From Corylus avellana (taxonomy: Eukaryota; Streptophyta; Magnoliopsida; Fagales; Betulaceae): a stretch of 64,000 bases of DNA. Below are positions 45,607-55,352 of the stretch, piece after piece. A program made the translations under genes and the position numbers. The stretch is taken from contig NC_081548.1 of the NCBI RefSeq assembly GCF_901000735.1, positions 24,787,591-24,851,590 on the forward strand. Direction: 5' to 3'. Every line of letters starts with the position of its first letter. Position 1 is the first letter of the stretch. Below the pieces are notes generated by a model, which did not search any database, was not told the origin of the DNA, and saw only the letters and a program-made list of their open reading frames with translations.

Positions 45607-46036
45607 AACAGCTTATCTTATCTTATCTTATCATATCTTATCTTTTAGTCTTTTATTAGGTTTATTTGTTAGTCATTTATTCTATCTTATCTTTCAACCT
45701 TTATTTGAATTAGATTTCTTTGTTAGTCTTTTATTTGGTTTAGTTGTCTTTCGTAGACTTCTAAATTAACTTTATTTCATTGTTATTTTAGGGCTAGGAG
45801 TCTTGGGCTATAAATATATGCTTATAGCCTTTAACAATTCAGTTTATGATTATTATTGAGTTTGTTTAATAAGAATTACTCAGAGTTGAGTTTCTTTGTG
45901 TTTTTCCTTAAACCATAGATAGAATCTATAGTTTTTAAGAAAATTTCTTAGATTCTTGTGATAGTCTCACAATCTTAGAAATATTTACCCCTTCAACTTG
46001 CTGTTTTCTTGTTCACTACAATCCTACGCTGCATCA
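45588..46036 (+). repeat. 3' LTR of the Ty3/gypsy element (449 bp)
   Basis: TGATGCAG to CTGCATCA. It is 15 bp longer than the 5' LTR through extra TATCT/TATCA units at about 45615-45640. The first 19 bases encode the end and stop codon of the polyprotein. Confidence 0.95.
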
Positions 46037-46041
46037 GAATC
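46037..46041. repeat. Target-site duplication GAATC, right
   Basis: Matches 40720-40724 exactly. Confidence 0.85.
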
Positions 46042-46170
46042 TCTCTTAATTTTTTTTTTTTTTTTTTTAAAAAAAGGAATTTAACTAGACTTGATATAAT
46101 CAGGTTTGAATTTTTTTTTTTCTTAAAATGTTCTAATGTCAACTTTTTATTGGTAGGCACAAAAGGATTG

Positions 46171-46522
46171 TTTCATGCACCAACACCATATATTGAAGTT
46201 GAGAATAATTTTGATGGTCTTAGCACAAACTAAGCTCTTTGTTCCAATAAAAAATTGATGCATTAGCATTGGACACCAAATAGCTTGGTTACTACCAAAT
46301 TAACCCTCTTTTATCACTCATTGACGAAAATAACCCTCCCCATTTATCTATTATCTCACCTCTCTCGAAAGAACAATCCCACCATTACAACCAAGCCAAA
46401 CGCCGATGAATGGAAACACCAAAAGTGCTAGCAACCTTTTTGGCACTAGAAGGAATAAAATATTGCTTGAGGTTTGGATTTTTGATGTACCCACAAAGGC
46501 ACGGTCTCCACAAAGGCACGGT
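46171..46522. other. Intergenic region
   Basis: No gene seen. It holds a short direct repeat 'caaaggcacggtctc' at about 46494 and 46511. Confidence 0.4.
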
Positions 46523-46530
46523 CTCTGTAC

Positions 46531-46641
46531 TAGGAGTGTCAAAAAAATATTGTGGAACGGGAACCGGAACTGAAAAATTGAGAAATTGGATACCTCGGTT
46601 TTGGTTCTGGTTTCGATTTTTGGCACAAAGTTATAATTGGG

Positions 46642-46680
<39 letters not shown>

Positions 46681-47107
46681 TATGGCTTTTATTTTTACTT
46701 TTTACTTTGGATTTTTATTTTTCAGGCCGATAAAGGCAAAAACATTGATTTTTTAAGATTCTTAGACTTTACTCGGTTCTTAAAAAACTACCAACTAAAA
46801 AGGGTAATAGTTTATTGGACAAAAAGGCTAATAATTTTTTTAAAAAAAAACAATGCGTCATAATGGTTAAGTTAAGTTCAAATTTTAGGCACAATACCTA
46901 AAATATGCCCAAATTATAAATTTTTAAAAAAAATCGCTTACGCGGTCCGGATAACTGAGTACCAACCATAACCGGCCAGTTATTAGGTACCCGGTTAACC
47001 AGGTCACAGTTACCCGGTTTCAGTTTTTCAAAATGAATAATCGGATAACCTAGTTTCGGTTCTTAATTTTGGCCAATAACCAAAAATGGGGACGGGTTAA
47101 CACCCTA
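46531..47107. mobile_element. hAT-type non-autonomous element with 8-bp target duplication
   Basis: Ends TAGGAGTGT (46531) and ACACCCTA (47100-47107), flanked by identical CTCTGTAC at 46523-46530 and 47108-47115. An 8-bp duplication with a TAGGGTGT-type terminus fits the hAT superfamily. The inside holds a (TA)n tract (about 46640-46682) and 'cggtt'-rich sequence, with no transposase. Confidence 0.82.
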
Positions 47108-47115
47108 CTCTGTAC

Positions 47116-47820
47116 CATCAACTACCCACAACAATTACTCTGCGGACGATGAAGTTTAGATTGTTTAGTGTTTTTTGTTGTTGTGTTTTTTTTTGTTTCT
47201 CTCTGTGCACCATCTCTAATGCGTTTAGACAAGAAAAATGTTCACTTGGGAAAAATATATAAATGCATAAACATAGAAAATAAACCAAAAGATGACACAA
47301 AAAGGAGAGAAGATTTCTTCTGCCCGACGTGCCCACAATTTTCCAGAAATTCTCTCTCCTCTCTTCACTAAAACGAACGATTTTTGTTCAGGGTCCTCCG
47401 AACCCATAACTACTTTTACTTACATGGGTTTGTTTTTCATACTTTGCAAATATTTGACAACATTGGGTCTATTTTCACCTGCTCTTTTTCTTTCTTTCTT
47501 TCTTTTTTTTAACTTTAACTAATTTCTTTGATGTTCGGTACTGTATTGGATATTGATTCGGATAGATACAGATATTGAGATAGAAACCATAAAGAGAGAC
47601 AAACAGAGACAGGCGAAGAGTTGTGGTGACGGGTTTTTCTCAAGAAATGTGAGATAATAGGTAGATGGGGAGGGGTTTTTTAGTCATAAGATAAAAGTGG
47701 TCCAATCTGGTGTTTTTGGTAACAAAGCCATATGATGTTTCAGGCTTATGCGTCAACTTTTTATTAGAGGGCACAAACTGACAAAAGGACTTCGTTTGTC
47801 CAAAATCGAAACGTAAGTAC
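47116..47820. other. NLR-4 distal upstream region
   Basis: No gene seen. Around 47755-47800 ('caactttttattagagggcacaaactgacaaaagg') it resembles the outer right arm of the long-TIR family, so a transposon end lies close to the NLR-4 promoter. Confidence 0.45.
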
Positions 47821-47824
47821 GGGT

Positions 47825-47860
47825 GATTTACCGAACTTAATCGATCAGTTTCCTTTCATC
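47825..47860 (+). promoter_or_regulatory. Conserved NLR upstream block (NLR-4 copy)
   Basis: GATTTACCGAACTTAATCGATC then AGTTTCCTTTCATC, ending 110 bases before the ATG. It is preceded by 'aaaatcgaaacgtaagtacg' like the NLR-2 copy. Confidence 0.6.
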
Positions 47861-47969
47861 TTCTCTTCCCTCACCCTGGCCTCCTCTAATTACGGGAAAA
47901 AAGAAAGAAACAAACAAACAAATGTTTCTGAGTTTGTAAAAGATTTGAGGGTAGGAAAGATAAGCCTAA

Positions 47970-50591
47970 ATGGAGGCCACCGGTCTCTTCACTCCCGTCG
48001 TACAGTACTTGGTCCGGCTACTCGGAGAAGAAATAAAACTCCTTTGTGAAGTGAAGCATGAAGTCGAGTCACTTCAGGGGGAGCTCAGTTTCATATCTGC
48101 CCACCTGGATTCATCCGAGGGCAAGCGGAAGAAGGATGCCATATCGGAGGAGGAAATCGAGCAAATTAGAAAGAAGGCTTACGAGGCTGAGGATGTAATC
48201 GACAAATACATCCTCATCAAAACCTCAAAACACAGCAGGAGGAACCTGGTGGTGAATATAATCCAGGGGTGTGGCCGCCCAAAAGAGCTTGTCGATTTAG
48301 CAAAGACGATAGTAAACCTCAAGAATGAAATCAATAATATCTTCAACAATGCCAAAAAGTACGCCATTGAAAGACCTGAAACTAGTGTAGATGCAGAGCC
48401 CGATCGAAAGCAGGAACTGCACAAACATTGGTCAGAAGTCAGGGAAGATGACGTGGTGGGCTTCAACAATAACTCAGTGGAATTGGAGAAGCTTTTTAGG
48501 AAAGAAGGCACTAAGCTTGATGTGATTTCAATAATCGGCATGGGTGGGTTGGGCAAAACAACTCTTGGCAGGAAAATCTACAACAGTAATCGGGTCAGGA
48601 GCTTCTTTGCACGCCGTGTATGGGTGTATGTATCTCAACATGCCAAAACTAGAGACCTGTTGCTTAAAATTTTAAAGGAGATGCCAATTTCAAAGGAGCT
48701 GAGAAGGAATCTCGAAGGCATGGGGGAGGATGAATTGAAAGAGACATTGTCCAAATACTTGAAACGGGAGAGGTATTTAGTAGTCATGGACGACATCTGG
48801 AAAACTGATTTCTGGGATGTGGTAAAATCTGCATTTCCTGATAACTCTAATGGAAGCAGAATCTTGATCACCAGTCGTAATAAAGCTGTGGCTTTAAAGG
48901 CAAGTACTAGTACTCCTCCCTACATTCTCCCATTTCTTAATAAAGATGAAAGCTGGGAACTCTTTCATAAGAAAGTGTTTCAAGGAGGAGAATGTCGCCC
49001 CGAGATAGAGCCTCTGGCCAGACAACTAGCAGAAGGCTGTCAAGGCTTACCACTTTCAATAGTGGTATTAGCGGGCATTTTAAAACACGAACAACAGGAA
49101 TTGCTAACGTGGTCGAGATTTATTCAGGTAAATTGCCACCTTACTGAATGCAGAGACATACTGGCCTTAAGCTACACCTACCTACCCCAGCCCTTAAAAC
49201 CATGTTTTTTGTATCTTAGTGCATACCCAGAAGACTATGAGGTTCCTGTAAGGCAACTGATCAACCTTTGGATAGCCGAGAGTTTAATAGAGCACATTCC
49301 CAATGAAGGGTGCCCTGAGAAAGTTGCTGAAGACTACTTGGAGGAGCTCATTGATCGAAGCTTAATCCAAGTAGCTAGCAGGAGGGCAGATAGAAGATCA
49401 GTAAAGACATGTCGTATTCATGATCTTTTGCGAGATCTCTGCATATCACAGAGCGCAAAAGAGAAGTTTCTCGAGGTACGTACAGATGTTAACCATTTAT
49501 TGGTGAACAAATCTCGCAGACTTTCCATTCAAGGTAGCATTGATCCATATATTTCTTCAAACCCCTCTCACTCTACAAATCCTCGTTCTTTGTTGTTACT
49601 TGGCCAAGATACAAATGAATTTGATCAAAAGCACTGGACATGGGTCCAGGAAAACTTCTTGTTGGTTCGGGTGTTTAATTTTGGGCATGTAAATCTCTCC
49701 GATCATACAAGCATTGGAAGATTCATCCATTTGAGGTACTTGGGTATAAAACCTGATGCAATGGGAGATATTCCCGCTTCCATTTGCAACCTTACGAATC
49801 TAGAAACACTTGACATGAGAGGTAGTACCTTTCTGAATCACTTGCCTAAAGGGATATGTAAGCTAAGACGCTTAAGGAATTTGCATATGTCTGGGCCAGT
49901 GATTCTTCCTGACTATTTGGATCCTGCCGTAAGAGTTCTATGGAGCCTTCAAGTCCTTTCTACCGTATCTCTTACCCCACAAAATGTGGGCCTAATTGTC
50001 AAGGCCAACCCTCCTAATATAAGGAAATTAGGAATATGGTTTGAGGACGAGAGCAAGAGCAAAGTAGCAGCAGATGTTTTGAGAAGCCTCATGGACTTAC
50101 CTCATCTTCAAACACTGAAAATTATAAATTGTTCAGAGCGTCCTGGTTTGCCGATTCAATTTCCATCCAACATCACCAAGATAACCTTAAGCCGAGTGAG
50201 CATAGAAGTCGATGGCAGCATGAAAGTGCTGGGGGCCCTTACCGGTCTTATGATACTGAAACTAAAAAGTTGCTTGCTTTCTAGAAACTTCGAATTCATT
50301 GCAGGTTCATTCCCTAGCCTCGAAGTTTTGAAATTGGAAAAATTGAGAATTGAAGAATGGAAACAAGAGAAAAACACAATGCCATCCCTCAAGCATTTGG
50401 TTATCAAAGAATGCACTGGGTTGACCGTACTCCCTTCGGAACCATGGCACTCTTTGCGTGATGGGGAGGTATTATGGAGCAGCAGAGAATCGGTACTGAC
50501 GCTTCAAAATTTGCAGAACGATCATGAGTTCAATCTAGTGATTGAGCCTCCTCTGGCTGACTCCTTTTATGACAGAATTGCGATGATCTAG
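47970..50591 (+). CDS. NLR-4: CC-NB-ARC-LRR immune receptor, RPP13-like, intact
   Basis: A single-exon frame of 873 aa. The CC is at about 1-135 with EDVID (AEDVID, about 73-78). P-loop GMGGLGKTT is at 190-198. Also present are kinase-2 YLVVMDDIW, RNBS-B GSRILITSR, GLPL (CQGLPLS), RNBS-D LKPCFLYLSAYPEDYE, IHDLLRDLC at the MHD site, then LRRs ending KECTGLTVLPSE. All switch residues look intact. The N-terminus MEATGLFTPVVQYLVRLLGE is nearly that of NLR-2, so the two are close paralogues now in opposite orientation. The 3' flank matches the NLR-6 flank instead. It most likely acts as a cytosolic effector-triggered receptor. The ligand is unknown. Confidence 0.95.
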   Translation: MEATGLFTPVVQYLVRLLGEEIKLLCEVKHEVESLQGELSFISAHLDSSEGKRKKDAISEEEIEQIRKKAYEAEDVIDKYILIKTSKHSRRNLVVNIIQGCGRPKELVDLAKTIVNLKNEINNIFNNAKKYAIERPETSVDAEPDRKQELHKHWSEVREDDVVGFNNNSVELEKLFRKEGTKLDVISIIGMGGLGKTTLGRKIYNSNRVRSFFARRVWVYVSQHAKTRDLLLKILKEMPISKELRRNLEGMGEDELKETLSKYLKRERYLVVMDDIWKTDFWDVVKSAFPDNSNGSRILITSRNKAVALKASTSTPPYILPFLNKDESWELFHKKVFQGGECRPEIEPLARQLAEGCQGLPLSIVVLAGILKHEQQELLTWSRFIQVNCHLTECRDILALSYTYLPQPLKPCFLYLSAYPEDYEVPVRQLINLWIAESLIEHIPNEGCPEKVAEDYLEELIDRSLIQVASRRADRRSVKTCRIHDLLRDLCISQSAKEKFLEVRTDVNHLLVNKSRRLSIQGSIDPYISSNPSHSTNPRSLLLLGQDTNEFDQKHWTWVQENFLLVRVFNFGHVNLSDHTSIGRFIHLRYLGIKPDAMGDIPASICNLTNLETLDMRGSTFLNHLPKGICKLRRLRNLHMSGPVILPDYLDPAVRVLWSLQVLSTVSLTPQNVGLIVKANPPNIRKLGIWFEDESKSKVAADVLRSLMDLPHLQTLKIINCSERPGLPIQFPSNITKITLSRVSIEVDGSMKVLGALTGLMILKLKSCLLSRNFEFIAGSFPSLEVLKLEKLRIEEWKQEKNTMPSLKHLVIKECTGLTVLPSEPWHSLRDGEVLWSSRESVLTLQNLQNDHEFNLVIEPPLADSFYDRIAMI

Positions 50592-52030
50592 ATCACTCTG
50601 GTATATACTTTCTCTACCTTTTTTTCTTTCTATTCTGATCCAATTGCATCACATTTCTCTTAATAAAGTTACCGATTAATTTCTCTTGCTTTTGTCTTTT
50701 CTTCAATTAATGTTATAATTACTTAATACCAGTGAACTTCGACGGAAACGTTTCCTTTCCACTGCTGTTGCAAGGCTCTCCCACCTCTGTGGCTAGCTGG
50801 TGCTTCTCATTTGTATTCTGCTCCAACTTTTTGTGGTTTCATGTACTTTCTTGTTACCGTTGATTGCTCAAGCAGGACTATGATGAAAGGAATTCTCTCT
50901 GCTTAATTACTGAAAAGGGTTCCTACCAAAAACAGCAGGGAATGGAGACATTGAAATGTTTATTTAAATAAATTTTCAATAATCTAGGACACCGTTTCTG
51001 CTTCCATTTAATTTTCAAGTATGGAAGAATAGTGTTGCTCTAGTGTGGAGGACTTTGAATTCTTATGTTAGTGTGCGTGGCTTGGATTTACAACTTGTTT
51101 TGATGACTTGAATGGTGATTTTAATAAGCATGTGCCTTATTAGTATTAGATGCCAACTATAAGTGAGATTACTAACCATTATTTGTTGCTCCGTGATATT
51201 TAACCAATGTGTGTAAGATATTAGTATATTACGAGGAATTCTATTTATTCCTTAACCCAACAGTTAATCTTCATGCACTAAAATGTTATGAGAACCACGT
51301 CGCATCAGTCTTAGAGGGATGGAACGGAAATAATGAAGTGATGTATATCATTACTCTTACTTGTATATGACAATAATGCATTACAGCTCAGACGTTAGTG
51401 TTTGAGCATAGAAGTAAGAAAACATTTTTTTAGAGCTTCTTTTGAGGTTCTGGTGTGATTAAGACCGGTGTATTAGCTTGCTGATTGGTGTTTTGAGTAC
51501 CAGTTTTTACTGGCGTGTTGTAAAATTTGGTTGGTTTTAGTAAAGATTATTATTATTCATGGAAAAACAAAAGTCCTCCCTGCTTAAATGAAAGGGTTCC
51601 TACCTAAAACAAAACGGAATGGAAACATGAAATATTTATTTGAATAAATTTTCAATAATCTACGACACTGTTTCTGCTTCCATTTAATGTTCAAGTATCA
51701 TCTTATAGCTCAGATGGAAAGAATGTAACATGTACAAGACTTTTCAAACACGATTCTTCTTATCTTTTTAACTTTTATTTTTCCCTTAAATGGATGTATA
51801 AATCTTGTGATGAGATCTTCTCATGTCTCTCTGTCGATGAAGATGTCGGAGGTTCTTATTGTTTGAAAGATATGGAGTTTTGTAGGATACTGCACTTTCA
51901 GTAAATTAGCTAGTAGGACCACTGCTCAATCTGTGAAACAGTGTTTTTGGAGGACTCAAGAGGACAAAGCATTTAAGTTACTCCTTCAATTTGAATTTCG
52001 GGTTTAGAATTAATGTGTGAATTATAAATC
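50592..52030 (+). other. NLR-4 3' region with conserved intron signal and duplicated segments
   Basis: 'ctggtatatactttctctacc' at 50598 is a donor-like context shared with NLR-2 and NLR-6. 50920-51020 and 51585-51695 are internal direct repeats ('gaaagggttcctacc...aataaattttcaataatcta..acac'). 51434-52030 matches 62943-63512 behind NLR-6 almost throughout. Confidence 0.65.
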
Positions 52031-52327
52031 GAGCTTCCATTGTTGCCTTCAATACTTACCAAGGAGGGAAAGTTTCTGCTGAATAGGAAGAAATTAGAAA
52101 CCTGATGTGGCAGTTGTTACCTCTATGAGTTTCCACCGACGATGACCATTGGATTGTAATTATGTTTCTTTTGATTTTCTTTTAACTTTTTCATCGTTCT
52201 TGTATGTTGCCAATACTCACAGCCTTCCTGGCCGGATTTTGGGATCCAAATTATCTCGGTTGCAATTTTTGAAAATTGGACGCCTGAAATGTCTTTCTAC
52301 ACACACATTTGGTTCAATCATTTTCAG

Positions 52328-52603
52328 GAAAAGTGGCTACCTTTGCATACTCATTGAAGCATAATGTTGATATCAATGCTGTAGATAAGATATACAAAAA
52401 CAAGCACTTGTGAATTGTGTGATATGTGGCGCTAAAGTGCTTGGAAGTTCTAATTGTTGCTTTTCTGCTCTTAATCTGGGCCTTGGAATTTTATTTCCTG
52501 TCCAGGATGGTTGGACTGCTCTTCACAAAGCAATAACTGGAAAAAAGCAGGCCTTTACAAACCATCTTTTGAGAGACTAAGCTAATCCATTTGGGCCGGT
52601 TAA
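52328..52603 (+). pseudogene. Ankyrin-repeat gene remnant (EMB506/AKRP-like)
   Basis: After an acceptor-like 'ttttcag' come EKWLPLHT and, past a deletion and frame shift, LKHNVDINAVDK (about 52356-52395). After a second acceptor ('cctgtccag') comes DGWTALHKAITGKKQAF followed by NHLLRD, a TAA and ANPFG (52506-52603). These are consecutive ankyrin repeats in the wording of the plastid-associated EMB506/AKRP family. The deletion, the in-frame stop and the lost donor (ATATAC where GT is expected) show it is non-functional. Confidence 0.7.
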
Positions 52604-52814
52604 ACTAGAAAAACAATGAGGTTTTTAATCAAACTTTAGTAAAGAATAGTTAGTTCATTGAAAATGCTCTTTAAGGCACCGAGTTATGATGCAACCGTTT
52701 GGCATCTGATCAGGCACAATTGAATTTTAGAATATTAATTAATTAATTATTTATTATAAGTTTTTGGAATAAGTCGTAAATGGTCTGAATTCAAACATTA
52801 TCTCTATCATTTAC

Positions 52815-52929
52815 TTCTTTTTTTTTTTTTTTTTTGTATGTCCACACAAGAGAGGGGAGGAAGGATTCGAACAAGTGACCTCCGCTTTATAAGGCGTGGT
52901 CTCCAGCCGATTGAGTTATCCCCTAGAGA
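52815..52929 (-). mobile_element. tRNA-derived SINE, minus strand
   Basis: On the minus strand, box A (ataactcaatcggctggag) and box B (cttgttcgaatcct) are followed by 'tctcttgtgtggacatac' and a poly(A) tail (poly(T) at 52817-52835 on plus). CATTTAC flanks it at 52808-52814 and 52930-52936. The copy is the best-preserved of its family here. It is not a tRNA gene: there is no cloverleaf beyond boxes A and B. Confidence 0.8.
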
Positions 52930-52936
52930 CATTTAC

Positions 52937-53284
52937 CTTCTATTTTAATTTAATATTATATGTGTTAGTTTTACTTATTAAGGAGGGTTGAGCCATATAA
53001 GCCAATTGAAACAGAAGTCTCGTAAGGGTTCTCTTCTCTATGCTAGTATACCAGGGATGCTTCCTCTACGTCTCGACTGAATCAGAACACACAAAAAAGA
53101 ATAGGTCACATAATGTTTTGATACAGCAAGCGGTGAAGTTAATCACAATATTCATTCATGTTAGGTCACATGTTTTAAAGACCTCCAACACCAAATACAA
53201 ATCAAGATGCTTATTACAGACAACTATTAGAAACGTTTCATTTAAATAGCAATAGACGGGAACACCATCTCTGTTTCCGTCCAA
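52937..53284. other. Region between SINE and NLR remnant
   Basis: The right part (53220-53290, 'attagaaacgtttcat.taaa', 'aacaccatctctgt') matches the NLR-5 3' flank (56330-56525). A 69-codon frame at 53040-53249 has no recognised family. Confidence 0.45.
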
Positions 53285-53520
53285 TTAATTGAAGTCACCA
53301 GTCAGAGGAGGATAGATAAGTAGATTCAACCCAAACTTCGCCTGCAATTCCTGAAGCATCTTTGTTGAAACTGAGTTGCTCCATAACACTTGTACATCTC
53401 GTAATGCGGTCAAACTCAATCGATTTAATGGGAGCATGGTCAACTCACTGCATTGTTTGATAACCAAATGCTTGAGCCATGGCATTTCGCTTCTCCTCTG
53501 TTTCCATTCTCTCCACGTCT
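53285..53520 (-). pseudogene. NLR C-terminal remnant (last LRR and tail), copy C
   Basis: On the minus strand MPWLKHLVIKQCSELTMLP, LSLTALRDVQVLWSNSVST and LQELQAKFGLNLLIYPP, followed by a stop. This is nearly the NLR-5 C-terminus. It is cut off upstream at 'ctctccacgtctttt', the same point as the remnant at 29907-30130. No NB-ARC remains. Confidence 0.85.
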
Positions 53521-53529
53521 TTTTTTACA

Positions 53530-53905
53530 AAAGTTGAAAAATAAGATATTTAGGAAAAATACAATCCTTATAAAAATAAAATTTAAATGATATCGATAAA
53601 AAATAATAATAATAATCGGATATATATTGTCTTTTAAAACTCATTAGTTAAACTTAATCAAGTGAGTTTTAATTAGCCATTTTGTATAAAAATATGCATA
53701 AACTAATGTGATTGCTCATAATTAACATTTAATAATATCATACGTTTATTTGTTTACTGTTGTTATATAGGAGATCATCTAATTATAACATATAATGGTG
53801 CTTAAAAATCTTCTTGAGAGCCTAATGAAAAACACAAAAATAATAATAAAATCAACTTTCTTTCTTCTCCTTTTCTCAGCTAGCAGGAATGTCGCAACTT
53901 TTCTC
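53530..53905. repeat. Segmental duplication with 30201-30560
   Basis: Matches across 'cttttaaaactcattag', 'catttaataat', 'ggagatcatctaattataac' and 'cttgagagcctaatgaaaa'. It lies beside NLR remnant copy C just as the partner lies beside copy A. Confidence 0.8.
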
Positions 53906-54339
53906 AGCTAGCAGGTTGATATTTATCCATATTTTCAGTAAAAACAAAAATAAAAAATATATCAAAAATAATATTGATGAAGGAGGTGTGCATGATTTGG
54001 GTGCAGATTTTTCCACAAAACTGACACATCACTCCTTAAAATAATCCCTCAACTAATCCACCAAAAATTAGAGCCGACACATACGTTCAACAACTCTTCA
54101 ATATTTTCTGTCAGAGTTAATGAGCTTGAACGAGCCTGGACCCATTGTGTTTAACTTAATATAATCCAACCAAAATTTAATCTTATAATATTCTTAAAAT
54201 CCCATAAATTCCTCATGGATAATTAACACGCTTAATATAAATATTAATATATCTTTAAATGAGGGTTTTAAAATTTGGTATGTACAATTTCTCTCCCCAA
54301 CATCAATTTTCAACAATAATGGCTCTTATGTCAAAGTTC
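53906..54339. other. Intergenic region
   Basis: AT-rich. No gene or clear repeat recognised. Confidence 0.4.
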
Positions 54340-55190
54340 ATAGAGGAAGCTTAGATTGTGGTCCCTTCAATTATTCAAAATTTGAGATTTTTATGTTACG
54401 AAATAGTGACCATTCATTAAATCTGATGGTTTATGAAATGCCGGCTTGTTTTGTATGACCAAGGGGACCTCAATCCCCACTTCACGTCAGCTTAAAATCA
54501 AAATTTATTACATTTGTTATACAAAAGCAACTTACATTTTATAGACATCGAATTTAATGAATAGCCACAATTTCATAACATGAAAATATCGAATTTTAAA
54601 TAATTGGAGGGATCTCAATCCAAAAAGCTCAAGAATGGCTTCAATTTTCAACAATTATGACTATGCAAATTAACAATTATAGCTAAAGTGAAAATTCAGC
54701 CACAATTGTCAAAAGTGCATTTATTAAGGTTAAGACACAAAGACTTTTGAGCTAAAGTGGAAGCTCAATAATGGCTTCAATTTTCAACAATTATGGCTAT
54801 GAAAATCAACAATTATAGCTAAATTGAAAATTGAGCCACAATTGTCAAAAGTGCCTTTATTAAGATAAAGACACAGAGACTTTTGAGCTAATCCAAAAGG
54901 GACTGCCTTTATTAAGGTCAAGACACAAAGACTTTTGAGCTAATCCAAAAGGGATTGAGATCCCCTCTAATTAGTTAAAATTAAAGAATCTTATGTTACG
55001 AAATCATGGCTCTTCATAGCTTTACTAATTTTAAATAATTGGAGAGAATCTCAATCCCTAAAGAGGAAGCTCAAGAATGGCTTCAATTTTCAACAATTAT
55101 GGCTATGAAAACCAACAATTATAGCTAAAGTGAAAAGTGAGCCTCAATTGTCAAAAGTGTGTTTATTAAGGTAAAGACACAACCAAATGT
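54340..55190. repeat. Imperfect tandem repeats around 'ttcaacaattat'
   Basis: A unit of about 135 bases starting AATGGCTTCAATTTTCAACA occurs at 54633 and 54770, and again at 55076. Each continues into 'aacaattatagctaa', 'agcc.caattgtcaaaagtg' and 'taagacacaaagacttttgagctaa'. A larger period is suggested by 'taattggag.ga.tctcaatcc' at 54602 and 55036 and 'ttatgttacgaaat' at 54392 and 54991. Confidence 0.8.
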
Positions 55191-55229
55191 GTCGGGGCAC
55201 TTGCGGCGATCGAGTTGGTCAAGTTGATT

Positions 55230-55332
55230 TTTTTTTTTTGTTTTTTTTTTTTTTTTTCTAATTAAAAAGGTGGGAAGGGGCGACCAATGTAGTTTTCCCT
55301 CTTGGGCGTTACCATTGGGGTTCCCACCCGCT
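55230..55332 (-). mobile_element. Small retroposed foldback sequence with 19-bp target duplication
   Basis: A 103-base insert is flanked by identical 19-bp repeats (cgagttggtcaagttgatt) at 55211-55229 and 55333-55351. On the minus strand it ends in a long A-rich tail, so it was inserted by a LINE-type mechanism. The body has nested complementary arms: GGTGGGAA (55269-55276) with TTCCCACC (55321-55328), CCAATG (55284-55289) with CATTGG (55313-55318), and a small CCC/GGG pair inside. The parent RNA is not recognised. Confidence 0.75.
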
Positions 55333-55352
55333 CGAGTTGGTCAAGTTGATTA

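Larger units (their letters stand above)
40433..46170. mobile_element. Long-TIR GGTGGC-rich element, copy 3, split by the Ty3/gypsy insertion
   Basis: The left part 40433-40724 has the A-rich arm and GGTGGC-rich core. The right part 46037-46170 has poly(T), 'gatataatcaggtt', 'ttcttaaaatgttct' and the outer arm ending 'ggcacaaaagg'. Joined, they match copy 2 in order. The retrotransposon at 40725-46036 sits between them with a GAATC duplication. Confidence 0.6.

Noticed and set aside
52835..52930. Possible tRNA gene
   Set aside because: Box A and box B are present, but the poly(A) tail and target duplication show a SINE and there is no full cloverleaf.
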